Part shown: positions 1 to 9,800 of the stretch, piece by piece | How the letters are laid out: each line of letters starts with the position of its first letter | Numbering within the stretch: the first letter of the stretch is position 1 | NCBI GenBank assembly: GCA_964480195.1 | Contig: CAYZOJ010000001.1 | Coordinates: 1-64,000, forward strand | Reading direction: 5' to 3' | DNA from: Stercoripulliclostridium_A sp964480195 | Lineage (GTDB): Bacteria > Bacillota > Clostridia > Christensenellales > DTU072 | DNA: 64,000 bases | Translations under genes and position numbers: made by a program | Notes under the pieces: model-generated | What the model was told of the DNA's origin: nothing | The model's input: the letters and a program-made list of their open reading frames with translations, nothing else | Database searches by the model: none

Positions 1-1283
1 GTGTACGGCTCGACGCCGATTATCGCAAAATCTCCGCCCCCGTCGACATAGAAAGTTACGGTCATATCGTCTTCGTTTATGGAAGACTGTAAACGTGTTA
101 CCGTGCCGTCCGCGCCTATCGAATACACCTGAACGGGGAATCTGTCGTTAGGAATCGAAACGGTTACGGGGAGTTTGTTAAGCGTTATCTCGCTTCCCTC
201 CGCTGAATTAAACTCCAAGCAAAAAGCGTAAACGCCGTAATGCGCGTACTCGCTTGCGCTCCCTATCGCTTCCGATACGGCAGTATCGTTTTCAAAATCG
301 GAACGTTTAACTATGACGTTAAGCGTGTCGCCCTTTTTTATCGCCACACAGTCCGCGTTCGCCGAAGCTTTGAAATCGACAAACATTCCGTTTTCGGGTT
401 TACTTTCGACGGTCGTAACGGTTTTGAGAGCGCCTTCGATTGCTACGTCGACTTCTCCCGCGAGCGCGACCGTTTGCGTATTGTCGGCATTTACCGTTCT
501 GTTGGCGGTAAGCTCGAACGACAACCTCGAATAAGCCTGATTTATTGCATTTATCCCGACATCGGAATACTCGTCGAAATCTATTCCGACGTACTTTTGA
601 CGATACTTTTTAATAACGTCTTCATAATACGCGCCGAACACAAGCGACGTCGGTTTGACCACACGGTTACCGGCTTTGTCTTCGACAACGATTTGAACAT
701 TTCTGCCGAGAAGGCTCGTTACGTCCGCTCCGTATGTTTTTCCGCCCGCTTCCGGCTGAAGTTCGAGATATATCGGCTTTGCAACGTCTATATACGCAGA
801 CTTAACTCCGCTTAACGCGTCGCCGAGATCGACGGTTAAAAACAACGTTTCTTCCTTGGTAAGATCAACTTTTATATCGGCGTCTCCGCAAGTCGGAGAT
901 GTTTTATCTATGTTGGATATTTTCTTTTCGACATAACGCTCGACGTTTTCCGAATCGTAATAATACGCCCGAACGTACACGTCCCCCTCGATGTCGACGT
1001 TGAACGGGTTGGTATAAAGCTTCTTTTGACCGCTGAACATTTCTCCCACGATTTTGCCTACCGCATAATATCTGCGACTTACGGGCGAAGACGGAGAGTA
1101 TCCGACGGTAACCATAACGGACTTTACCCACTCCGTTTCGTTATCGACCGAAATCGTGGGCACAGTCGACGCTTCCGCAAACGCGACTTCGCCGTCGCGC
1201 ACCGACATCGCACAAAACATTATCGACATCGCGACCGCGACAACGCATATTATCAAGCTGAAACTTCTTCTGAAAATTTTCAT
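1..1283 (-). CDS. Secreted Ig-like/cadherin-like repeat protein, 3' end outside window
   Basis: Reading on the minus strand gives an open frame from the ATG at 1283 to the window edge (about 427 residues, no stop seen). It opens with a typical Sec signal peptide (MKIFRRSF, then a hydrophobic stretch, with a likely cleavage after AFA near residue 36). The rest is beta-rich, with phrases such as DKTSPTCGDADIKVDL and VEDKAGNRVV that resemble bacterial Ig-like repeats of surface proteins. No catalytic motif is visible, so no enzyme function is proposed. The start is fixed by the signal peptide; there is no Shine-Dalgarno sequence and a strong -10 element lies only 6 nt upstream. It is divergent from the ABC transporter operon. 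Confidence 0.75.
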   Translation of the reverse strand, partial: MKIFRRSFSLIICVVAVAMSIMFCAMSVRDGEVAFAEASTVPTISVDNETEWVKSVMVTVGYSPSSPVSRRYYAVGKIVGEMFSGQKKLYTNPFNVDIEGDVYVRAYYYDSENVERYVEKKISNIDKTSPTCGDADIKVDLTKEETLFLTVDLGDALSGVKSAYIDVAKPIYLELQPEAGGKTYGADVTSLLGRNVQIVVEDKAGNRVVKPTSLVFGAYYEDVIKKYRQKYVGIDFDEYSDVGINAINQAYSRLSFELTANRTVNADNTQTVALAGEVDVAIEGALKTVTTVESKPENGMFVDFKASANADCVAIKKGDTLNVIVKRSDFENDTAVSEAIGSASEYAHYGVYAFCLEFNSAEGSEITLNKLPVTVSIPNDRFPVQVYSIGADGTVTRLQSSINEDDMTVTFYVDGGGDFAIIGVEPY

Positions 1284-1289
1284 AACTAC

Positions 1290-1318
1290 ACTATACCACA
1301 TCGCACGCGAGTTTTCAA
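1290..1318 (-). promoter_or_regulatory. Sigma-A-type promoter for the 1283 gene, leaderless spacing
   Basis: On the minus strand TTGAAA (1313-1318) is followed after 17 nt by TATAGT (1290-1295). The ATG begins 6 nt after the -10 hexamer, so transcription would start at or next to the A of the ATG. No AGGAG-like site precedes the start, unlike nearly all other genes in the window. Confidence 0.6.
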
Positions 1319-1370
1319 TAATGTTCACTCAAAAATCAATCCTCTCGATGTAACCCGCCACGCGAAACCT

Positions 1371-1383
1371 TACATAGTATGTA
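1371..1383. promoter_or_regulatory. Perfect 13-bp palindrome upstream of ABC transporter operon
   Basis: TACATA-G-TATGTA lies 17 bp upstream of the start of the binding-protein gene and just ahead of its AAGGAGG ribosome binding site (1391-1397). No good sigma-A -35/-10 pair was found on the plus strand here. The palindrome could be an operator or overlap an activator-dependent promoter; the regulator is unknown. Confidence 0.35.
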
Positions 1384-1400
1384 GTGTATCAAGGAGGTAT

Positions 1401-2402
1401 ATGAAAAAATTCTTACTTATGACGCTTGTCGCGGTAATGGCATCGGTTTGCGTTCTGGGCACCGTCGCTTGTAAAAACGACAACGACAATAACGTTAAAA
1501 TCAGGCTGAACGAAGTTACTCATTCCGTTTTTTACGCCCCTCTCTACGTCGCGATGAACAACGGCTACTTCGCCGAAGAGGGTTTGGAAATCGAACTCAC
1601 CAACGGCGGTGGTTCCGATAAAACGATGACGGCTATAATGAGCGGACAGGCGGATATCGGTCTTGCCGGTCCCGAAACGGTTGTCTATGTTAAAGCGGGA
1701 GGCAGTCAAAATCACCCTGTCGTCTTCGGGCAACTTACCCAAAAAGACGGTTCGTTCTTAATCGGGCGCACTCCCGAGGAAAACTTTAAGTGGAGCAATC
1801 TCCGTTCAAAAGAGATAATCGGAGGCAGAAAAGGCGGTATGCCCGCCATGTGCTTAGAGTATGCGCTATACCTTAACGGGCTCGGCTCTTCCGACGTAAA
1901 AATCAACTACGACATCCAATTCGACCTTATCGCTTCTGCGTTTGAAAGCGGTACGGGCGACTACTGCACGATGTTTGAACCCGTCGCCTCGACATACCAA
2001 AATCTCGGTAAAGGCTATGTCGCGACTTCTGTCGGCGCAATGACGGGCAATGTACCTTATACCTGCTTTATGGCTACCAAAAAGTATGTTTCGGATAACC
2101 GAGATACGGTAACCAAGTTTATGCGTGCTATCATTAAAGGTATAAATTTCGTGACGGAAAACTCCGGTACCGCGGTAGCGACTGCTATATCACGCTCCTT
2201 CCCCGATACCGACACGGAAACTCTCGCAAAAGCCGTCGACGCGTACAAGGCAATCGACGCCTACAAGACAACTCCCGTTATGAACGAATCGGAGTACGAC
2301 ACTTTAATCAACATTCTGCGCTTTTCGGGTGCAATAGATACTTCCGTCGCATTCGCGGACGTTATCGACAACTCCGTCGCGCAATCTCTCGTCAACGGTT
2401 AG
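1401..2402 (+). CDS. ABC transporter substrate-binding lipoprotein, NitT/TauT (NMT1/THI5-like) family
   Basis: A 333-residue extracellular lipoprotein that would deliver a small ligand to the permease and ATPase encoded just downstream. The start at 1401 is chosen because AAGGAGG sits 3-9 bp upstream and the protein then opens with a lipoprotein signal (MKKFLLMTL..., GTVAC, lipidated Cys24). The segment SVFYAPLYVAMNNGYFAEEGL is the hallmark N-terminal helix/strand of NMT1/SsuA-like binding proteins, and GQADIGLAGPETVVY is the matching second-lobe motif. The ligand cannot be read from sequence; nitrate, sulfonates, taurine, pyrimidine thiamine precursors and riboflavin are all carried by this family. 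No TPP or FMN riboswitch is visible upstream. First gene of the operon. Confidence 0.88.
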   Translation: MKKFLLMTLVAVMASVCVLGTVACKNDNDNNVKIRLNEVTHSVFYAPLYVAMNNGYFAEEGLEIELTNGGGSDKTMTAIMSGQADIGLAGPETVVYVKAGGSQNHPVVFGQLTQKDGSFLIGRTPEENFKWSNLRSKEIIGGRKGGMPAMCLEYALYLNGLGSSDVKINYDIQFDLIASAFESGTGDYCTMFEPVASTYQNLGKGYVATSVGAMTGNVPYTCFMATKKYVSDNRDTVTKFMRAIIKGINFVTENSGTAVATAISRSFPDTDTETLAKAVDAYKAIDAYKTTPVMNESEYDTLINILRFSGAIDTSVAFADVIDNSVAQSLVNG

Positions 2403-2413
2403 GAGAAAGCGAT

Positions 2414-3181
2414 ATGGCACTGCTCGAACTCGACAAAATATCGCTTACCTATCACTCGCCCGAAGGCGAAACGTTAGCCATAAGCGACGTGTCTTTTGAG
2501 GTAAAAGAGCGCGAGTTCGTGTCTATCGTAGGTCCTTCCGGCTGTGGCAAAACCACACTCCTTTCGATTATCGCGGGACTACGCGAACCGAGCGGAGGCT
2601 CGGTCAAAATCGACGGAAAACCGCTTAAAGACGCAAGGGACTTTACCGCCCTTATGCCTCAACGCGATATGCTATTCGAATGGCGCAACATCCTTAAAAA
2701 CGTCCTTCTCGGTCCGGAAATCAAACACACCAAAACGCCGGAAACCGTGGAGTACGCCTTGCAACTTATGGAAAAATACGGGCTCAAGGAATTTGAAAAG
2801 AAACGTCCTTCCGAGCTCTCGGGCGGTATGCGACAGCGTGCGGGGCTCATTCGCACTCTCGTAACGTCGCCCAAGCTTTTGCTACTCGACGAGCCTTTTT
2901 CCGCACTCGACTTTCAAACGCGCCTCGAAGTCTGCGACGACGTATACCGCATTATACGCGAAGAGAAAAAGACCGCTCTCCTCGTAACACACGACATCAA
3001 CGAAGCAATTTCGATGTCGGACAAAATCATCGTTCTTACCGCACGTCCCGCACGCGTCAAACGCATATACGACGTACGCATAAACAAGGCTCTGCCTCCC
3101 ATAAAGCGCAGAGAGGATCCGAACTTCCCCGAATACTTCCGCGACATCTGGCAAGACATGGAGGCGTACAATGAGTCCTGA
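2414..3181 (+). CDS. ABC transporter ATP-binding protein, SsuB/TauB-like
   Basis: Cytoplasmic ATPase of the importer (255 residues). Walker A GPSGCGKTT is at residues 40-48, the Q-loop near Q83, the ABC signature LSGGMRQR near 135-142 and Walker B LLLLDEPFSALD near 155-166, followed by the switch histidine in LLVTHDINEA. All catalytic elements are intact. It begins 11 bp after the binding-protein stop behind TTAGGAGA, and its last 11 bp overlap the permease gene, which indicates translational coupling. The closest families are nitrate/sulfonate/bicarbonate ATPases. Confidence 0.92.
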   Translation: MALLELDKISLTYHSPEGETLAISDVSFEVKEREFVSIVGPSGCGKTTLLSIIAGLREPSGGSVKIDGKPLKDARDFTALMPQRDMLFEWRNILKNVLLGPEIKHTKTPETVEYALQLMEKYGLKEFEKKRPSELSGGMRQRAGLIRTLVTSPKLLLLDEPFSALDFQTRLEVCDDVYRIIREEKKTALLVTHDINEAISMSDKIIVLTARPARVKRIYDVRINKALPPIKRREDPNFPEYFRDIWQDMEAYNES

Positions 3182-3962
3182 ACACAAGCAGTATATCAAA
3201 AAACTCAAAATTCGTAAAATAGTTATCCTAACTGCTCAAATCGGGTTACTGATTGCTATATTCGGCGTTTGGGAGCTATCCGCATATCTCGGTTGGGCGG
3301 ACCCGTTTATTACGAGTTCGCCAAGCCGTATGGCAAAAAGCTTTATAAGCCTTTACCGTAGCGGAGATCTCTTCCGTCATACATTCGCAACCCTCGGAGA
3401 AACCGTAATAAGCTTTTTGCTTTCGACCGCTCTCGGGGTAGTTATCGCCGTAGCTCTCTGGTGGTCGGAAGTTCTCCGCGATATACTCGAACCCTATCTC
3501 GTCGTCTTAAACTCCCTCCCGAAAATTGCTCTCGGACCCGTAATAATCATTTGGGTCGGCGCGGGCAAAAGCGCGATTATAACGATGTCGCTCCTCATCT
3601 GTATCGTAATAACAATCATTTCCGCATTGACGGGGTTCGTTTCCGTCGACAAAGAAAAAATCGACTTGTTACGCTCGATGGGCGCAAACAAAGCGCAGAT
3701 ACTTTTTAAGCTGGTGCTTCCGTCCAATCTCCCGAACATCGTTTCGATACTCAAAATAAACGTGGGGTTAAGCTGGGTCGGTACGATTATGGGCGAATAT
3801 CTCGTATCGCGCGAGGGTATCGGGTATCTGCTCGTATACGGCGGACAGGTGTTCAAACTCGACCTCGTGATGATGTCCACTATCCTTTTATGCATACTTG
3901 CGACGGCAATGTATTTAATAGTCGCATTAATAGAAAAAATAGTAAAAAAGTTATTCTATTAG
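3171..3962 (+). CDS. ABC transporter permease, SsuC/TauC-like
   Basis: Integral membrane subunit of 263 residues with about six hydrophobic helices of the BPD_transp_1 type. The cytoplasmic EAA-like loop that docks on the ATPase is visible as LLRSMGANKAQILFKLVLPS (about residues 165-185). The N-terminus (IGLLIAIFGVWELSAYLGWADPFITSSP) matches the SsuC/TauC pattern. The start overlaps the ATPase stop by 11 bp and uses the GGAGG inside the end of that gene. It completes a one-permease, one-ATPase importer. Confidence 0.9.
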   Translation: MSPEHKQYIKKLKIRKIVILTAQIGLLIAIFGVWELSAYLGWADPFITSSPSRMAKSFISLYRSGDLFRHTFATLGETVISFLLSTALGVVIAVALWWSEVLRDILEPYLVVLNSLPKIALGPVIIIWVGAGKSAIITMSLLICIVITIISALTGFVSVDKEKIDLLRSMGANKAQILFKLVLPSNLPNIVSILKINVGLSWVGTIMGEYLVSREGIGYLLVYGGQVFKLDLVMMSTILLCILATAMYLIVALIEKIVKKLFY

Positions 3963-3995
3963 CATTACCGCGTCTTACTCGGAATACGGTATAGC

Positions 3996-4964
3996 ATGAG
4001 AATAATCACCCTCGCGCTGACTTTTGCCGGCACCCTCATCGGCGCCGGCTTTATCTCCGGGAAAGAAATCGTCGCGTTCTTCGGCGACGCCGGTATCTTT
4101 TCGATTGCGCTCTCCTGCCTTGCCATAGGCGGGTTTGCGTATGTTTTCATTCGACTGGGCTCTCTGTACGACGGCGACATCGAGTTTGCCATACTCGGAA
4201 AACACAAAAACTTGGCGGTATATGCCTCTCGCACCGTGAATTTCATTACCCTTTGCGTGATGATTGCGGGCGGGGAGTACGTTCTTAACACCGTTTTTGA
4301 GATTCACGGAGGCGGAATTATCACGGCAGTTTGCGCGCTCCCTTTTGCATACGGCAAAGGCAATCCCGTCGGCATACTGAACTCGATTATCGTGCCGATT
4401 GCCGTCGGAAGTCTTATTTATATCGCGGTAAAAACTGCCAATCCACTACCCGCTTCGGGCTCTTTTTACGCCGTCAAACCGCTGATGTATTCCGCGCTCA
4501 ACCTTTTGGCTTCCGGCTCCATCGTCGCAAAATCGAGTAAAGGCGTAAGTCGCTCGGGCGCCGTGGTCGCCTCACTCATCGTGTCTACGATAATTTTCGT
4601 ACTCGTCCTCGCCATTAAAACCGCCATAATCGGCTACGAAAGTTCCGAAATGCCCGTTGCCGACGTATTCGCTTTGCTCGGGCAAGAAAAACTCGGCGGA
4701 ATTATTATCTATACCGCCGTATTCTCGACCGCCGTTTCCGCACTGCGCCTCGTTTCCGACGGACGAAAGTTCGCGCCCGTTACCGCCGTATCAGCGGGAC
4801 TTATGGTTTCCGTCGTCGGATTCGGGAATTTGACCGATTTTACCTACCCTTTAATCGGAGCCGTCGGGATCGTTTACGGCGTGCTCTCTTCCGTAAGGCT
4901 CATATCGACTAAAATTAAGCCGAAACTTATCCGTTCCCCCTTGCAAGGCAAAGCAAATGTTTGA
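3996..4964 (+). CDS. YkvI-like multi-spanning membrane protein
   Basis: A 322-residue hydrophobic protein with about ten membrane segments. The opening AGTLIGAGFISGKEIVAFFG resembles the conserved first helix of the YkvI family (GAGFASG-E), distantly related to APC-type transporters. The substrate is unknown. It lies 33 bp after the ABC permease and its final 8 bp overlap murB, so it could be read with either group. The ribosome binding site is weak. No terminator or promoter was recognised in the 33-bp gap, so transcription may continue from the ABC genes into murB-whiA-dnaE. Confidence 0.7.
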   Translation: MRIITLALTFAGTLIGAGFISGKEIVAFFGDAGIFSIALSCLAIGGFAYVFIRLGSLYDGDIEFAILGKHKNLAVYASRTVNFITLCVMIAGGEYVLNTVFEIHGGGIITAVCALPFAYGKGNPVGILNSIIVPIAVGSLIYIAVKTANPLPASGSFYAVKPLMYSALNLLASGSIVAKSSKGVSRSGAVVASLIVSTIIFVLVLAIKTAIIGYESSEMPVADVFALLGQEKLGGIIIYTAVFSTAVSALRLVSDGRKFAPVTAVSAGLMVSVVGFGNLTDFTYPLIGAVGIVYGVLSSVRLISTKIKPKLIRSPLQGKANV

Positions 4965-5865
4965 TATAATTATAGACGAACTGAAAAAAGCGTTCGCCGT
5001 CAGCGGTATCTTATATAAAACTTACGTCGACGCGAAGCGCCTCTCCGCATATAAGGGCGGAGGAACTGCAAAACTCGTGGTCTATCCTAAAACCGTTGAC
5101 GAACTAAAATACGTCTGTTCGACGACTTCGGGGATACCTCGCACGATAATCGCAAACGGCAGTAACACGCTCATTGCGGACGGCGGATATAACGGCTTGC
5201 TCGTTTCTCTTAAAAAGTTATGCGCTCTCCCGACAATCCACGACGGATACGTCGTTGCGCGCGCGGGCGTAAATCTAAGTGCCGTTATATCTTCGGCAAT
5301 CGGCGCGGGACTTAGCGGTATCGAGGAACTCGCGGGTATTCCAGCAAGCGTCGGAGGCGCCGTATATATGAACGCCGGTGCGTTCGGAAGAGAAATATGC
5401 GAACTTGTATCCGAAATTGCTCTTTTCGACGTGCAAACGTCAGATAGTTACGTGTTGACCGACGAAAATCTCTCACCCTCTTACCGTAACGGCGGAATAC
5501 CGAACGACGCTATAATCACGTCGGTAAAATTAAGGCTTGCTCGTGGCGCGGAAAACTCCGCGAAACGAAGAGATGAAATCCTCGCAAAACGACGACTCTT
5601 GCATCCCGCCGAACCATCCCTCGGCTCGACTTTCAAAAGAACATCGACTGGCATAGGCGCGGGATACTACATCGACAAAGCGGGCTTGAAAGGCGCAAAA
5701 GCGGGTGGCGCGGAAATATCCGAAAAACACGCGAACTTTATTGTCAACAAACTTAACGGCACCGCAAGCGACTACCTCGCACTAACGGAAATTGCGGAAA
5801 CCGCCGTAAAAAACAAATTCGGGATTACTCTCGAAAAAGAAATCAAAATTATCGGTACGGAGTAA
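4957..5865 (+). CDS. murB: UDP-N-acetylmuramate dehydrogenase MurB
   Basis: Reduces UDP-GlcNAc-enolpyruvate to UDP-MurNAc with NADPH and FAD, in cytoplasmic peptidoglycan precursor synthesis. At 302 residues it has the short type II form. FAD-binding motifs are seen as KGGGTAKLVVYP, IANGSNTLIADGGY and GIEELAGIPASVGGAVYMNA. PSYRNGG carries the active-site arginine, GSTFKR carries the type II serine, and the C-terminal HANFIVN signature is present. It overlaps the upstream membrane-protein gene by 8 bp and whiA starts 3 bp after its stop. Confidence 0.95.
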   Translation: MFDIIIDELKKAFAVSGILYKTYVDAKRLSAYKGGGTAKLVVYPKTVDELKYVCSTTSGIPRTIIANGSNTLIADGGYNGLLVSLKKLCALPTIHDGYVVARAGVNLSAVISSAIGAGLSGIEELAGIPASVGGAVYMNAGAFGREICELVSEIALFDVQTSDSYVLTDENLSPSYRNGGIPNDAIITSVKLRLARGAENSAKRRDEILAKRRLLHPAEPSLGSTFKRTSTGIGAGYYIDKAGLKGAKAGGAEISEKHANFIVNKLNGTASDYLALTEIAETAVKNKFGITLEKEIKIIGTE

Positions 5866-5868
5866 AAA

Positions 5869-6837
5869 TTGGAAAACGAAACCTCGACGTCCGCCGTCAT
5901 CAAAGAAGAAATAACCGAAAGCAAAATCCTTTCGCCTTGCTGTAAAAAGGCGTTCCTTTCCGGTGCAATACGCGGAGCCGGGAGCTACTATATCAACAGC
6001 GAAGGTTTCGGCATAGTCATTCAGCACCAAAACAACGAGTTTATCGCTAAGTGCGCGGGGCTCGTTAAAAACCTCGTCGGTTTCGAACCCGTAGTCAAAA
6101 TGCGCCGTCGCGAAAGCGAAAAAAATCCCAAAATCGTTTACGAAGCAGACCTTCCCGGCGCAAAATGCTTCGACCTTATGGAAGAGGCGTACATCTCCCC
6201 CGCTCCGTTCCAACTTTACGAGGGCATCGCTCCCGAACTCATAGAAAAGGACTGCTGTAAAAAAGCGTTTTTGCAAGGCTTGTTCCTCGCAAGCGGGACG
6301 GTTTCGATTCCTTCAAGCGAAGGTAGCGGTTCCGCGGGATACTATCTCGACATCTCTTTAACCGGAGAAAAGGTCGCTGAAGACCTCCAAAATCTACTCA
6401 ATGAACTCGATTTCGGAGCAAAAACGCGTAAACGCGGAGAATACTTTTCGGTCTACATCAAAGACGCCGAAAAAATTTCGGATATTTGCGCTTACATGGG
6501 AGCTATGCGCGGAGTGCTCGAAATACAAAACGTCATCGTCTTGCGCTCGATAAGAAACATCAGCAACCGTCAATCGAACTGCGTAACCGCGAACGTCGGT
6601 AAAGCGGTTGAGGCGGGATTAAAGCAATATATGGCAATAAAGTATATCTTCGAAACTCGCGGTGAAGCCTATTTGGAAGAGCCCTTGCGCTCGACAGCGA
6701 TAGCGCGTTTCCGGCACCCCGATATGACGCTCACCGGGCTTTCCGAAGCCCTCGCGGAGCATCCCTCGAAAAGCTGTCTCAACCACCGACTACGCAAAAT
6801 TATAGCTATTGCCGAAGAACTCGGAATGAAGGAATAA
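5869..6837 (+). CDS. whiA: DNA-binding protein WhiA
   Basis: A 322-residue WhiA, the Gram-positive protein with a LAGLIDADG-like N-terminal fold and a C-terminal helix-turn-helix, linked to cell division and sporulation-type regulation. The C-terminal HTH reads LSEALAEHPSKSCLNHRLRKI, close to the family signature SKSGVNHRLRKI. The start is TTG at 5869, with CGGAG inside the murB end 7 bp upstream and the family-typical KEEI just after it. In many Firmicutes rapZ and yvcK sit between murB and whiA; here they are absent. Confidence 0.93.
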   Translation: MENETSTSAVIKEEITESKILSPCCKKAFLSGAIRGAGSYYINSEGFGIVIQHQNNEFIAKCAGLVKNLVGFEPVVKMRRRESEKNPKIVYEADLPGAKCFDLMEEAYISPAPFQLYEGIAPELIEKDCCKKAFLQGLFLASGTVSIPSSEGSGSAGYYLDISLTGEKVAEDLQNLLNELDFGAKTRKRGEYFSVYIKDAEKISDICAYMGAMRGVLEIQNVIVLRSIRNISNRQSNCVTANVGKAVEAGLKQYMAIKYIFETRGEAYLEEPLRSTAIARFRHPDMTLTGLSEALAEHPSKSCLNHRLRKIIAIAEELGMKE

Positions 6838-6841
6838 TAAA

Positions 6842-9800
6842 ATGGAAACCAACAAACAGTTCGTACACTTACACGTACATACCGAATACAGCCTTCTCGA
6901 CGGCGCCGCCGCCGTAGAAAAACTCGTAACGAAAGCCGCCTCTTTGGGTATGCCCGCGCTCGCGATCACCGACCACGGCAATATGTACGGCACGGTCAAG
7001 TTTTACGACTCCTGCAATAAACATAAAATCAAACCCATCATCGGTTGTGAGTTCTATACCTGTCCGAATAAAGATATCAAGGAAGGCAGAAATACCGATA
7101 ATAAAAACAACCACCTACTGCTCCTCGCAAAAGACTACGAGGGTTATATGAACCTCGCGCGCTTAAACTCCATAGCTTGGGTGGACGGTTATTACTATAA
7201 ACCGCGTATCGACCTCGAAACTCTCGCTAAGCACAGCTCACACCTCATCTGCTGTTCTGCGTGCATAGCGGGTGCCATTCCGCGTCTTATTCTTGCCGGC
7301 GACTACGACGGCGCAAAAGAATACGCATTAAAGCTCAAAGGTATGTTCGACGAGGGCGACTTCTATATAGAACTCCAAAATCACGGGCTCGAAGAAGAGC
7401 TTGCCGTCAATCCGCAACTAGTAAAACTCGCAAGAGAAATCGGCGTCAAATGCGTCGCGACAAACGATATTCACTACATCGAAAAATCGGATGCCGAAAT
7501 GCACGACGTCTTATTGTGTATCGGAACCGCAAGCTATATTGATACCCCGAACCGTATGAAATGGTTACCCAACGACTCGTTTTACCTAAAAACTCGTGAG
7601 GAGATGGAAGAGGTCCTCGGCTGGTGCCCGGAAGCCCTCGACACCCCTCTCGAGATAATGGAAAAGTGTAACTTTAAGTTCCCGCCTCAAGTCTATCAAA
7701 TCCCCGACTACCCCTGTCCCGGAGGTATGGCTCCCGCCGATTATCTACGAAAACTCACCTACGAAGGACTCGAACGCAAGTACGGTACCATCACTCCCGA
7801 AATACGCGAACGCGCCGAAACGGAGCTCGAAGTTATTATCTCGATGGGTTTCCCGGACTACTATCTCATCGTTTGGGACTTCATCTTCTGGGCAAAAGCT
7901 CACGATATTCCCGTCGGTAAAGGAAGAGGCTCCGGCGTCGGAAGTATCGTCGCATACGCCATAGGAATTACCAACGTCGACCCCCTCGAATACGACTTGA
8001 TTTTTGAAAGATTCCTTAACAAAAACCGTACCTCGATGCCCGACTTCGACATAGACATTTGCTATTATCGTCGTGCCGAGGTTATACAATACGTCAAGGA
8101 AAAATACGGCGAAAATCGTATATCTCAGATAATAACTTTCGGTAAACTCAAAAAGAAAGCCGCTATAAAAGACGTTGCGCGCGTGTATAAGCTACCGTTC
8201 GCAGACGTTACCAAAATCACCAAAAATATCCCCGACTTCGGCGGAGAAGACAAAAAGGTTCACATCAAAGACCTCGTCGATCCGTCGAGTAAATACTGCG
8301 TACAGGATCTTTACGACCAATACGTCGAAAATCCCGACATCAAAAAGGTTATCGACATAGCAACTCAAGTCGAGGGACTTCCGCGTAACACGTCCATGCA
8401 CGCGGCGGGCGTCGTTATATATAAATACCCCGCAATAGATACCATTCCCCTCGCCAGAAACGGCGCCGAAGTAACAACGCAATTCGATATGATAGAAGTC
8501 GAACACCTCGGTCTTCTTAAAATGGACTTCCTCGCTCTAATGACGCTGACGGATATCAAAATGGCTCACGACTACGTTCTTAAAGCGACGGGACGAGATA
8601 TCGACTTCGACGTCCTCGGATACAAAGATCCCGAGGTCTATAAACTTATCGCGGACGGCGATACCGACGCGGTCTTCCAGCTCGAAGGCGGTGGTATGAA
8701 AAAGTTTATGACACGCTTCCGCCCCACTCGAATGGAAGATATTATAGCAGGTATTTCGATGTATCGCCCGGGTCCTATGGACAACATCGACAAGTTCTTA
8801 GCAAACCGCTTGGATCCCGATCACATCGTCTACAAGCACCCGCTTCTTAAAGACATTTTGGAAGTTACAAGCGGTATTATCACCTATCAGGAACAAGCCA
8901 TGATGATTACCCGCGTGCTTGCGGGCTACAGCATGACCGACGCGGACAACTTCAGAAGCATAATAAGTAAAAAGAAAATCGACAAACTCGAAGCCGAACG
9001 CAAAAAGTTTATTTTCGGTAAGGACGACCCCGATACCGGTGAGATAATAATCAAAGGTTGCGTTCGTAACGGTATCCCCGAAGAAACGGCGCGAGCTATC
9101 TTTGCCGAAATGGAATCTTTTGCGTCTTACGCTTTCAACAAGTCCCACGCGGCGGCTTATGCGTATTTGAGCTATGAAACCGCTTTCTATAAGCGTTACT
9201 ATCCGACCGAATATATGGCGGCTGTCCTTAACAACAGAATCGACAAGCCCGACGACACCAAAAAGTATATGGCTATACTCAAAAATATGAATATTCCCAT
9301 ACTTCCGCCGGATATAAACAAGTCGTTCCCCCTGTTCTCGCCTGAAAACGGAAGCATTCGTTACGGTCTTGCGTGTACCAAAAACGTCGGTATGGGCATA
9401 ATGAACGATGTCGTTAAAGAACGCGAAGCGCGCGGAGAGTTCAAAGATATGCCCGACTTCATCAACAGAATGTCGGATAATCAACAGCTCAACAAACGCA
9501 CTATCGAAAGCTTAATCAAGGGAGGCGCGTTCGACTGCTTCGGATTGACGCGCGCAACCCTTATGTGCAACTACGAACGTATTATGACTATCGCCGACGG
9601 CAAACGTAAAGAACGTCAACGTCGCGAAGAAACCGGTCAATACGATATGTTCTCGATGCTCGGCGAAGAAGAAATCAAGGAAGAGCCGTTCAAGTACGAC
9701 ATCATCAAGGAATACTCCACTCGCGAAAAACTCATCGCCGAAAAAGAAATGCTCGGAATGTACGTAACCGGACACCCGCTTGCGGGCTACGAACAAGCGT

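Noticed and set aside
1371..1383. Riboswitch upstream of the ABC transporter
   Set aside because: The 117-bp interval shows only one short palindrome and no TPP, FMN, SAM or T-box type conserved core.
1026..1400. N-terminal extension of the ABC binding protein to 1026
   Set aside because: The extension reads through the opposite gene and the divergent promoter region; the ATG at 1401 has AAGGAGG and starts a lipoprotein signal peptide.
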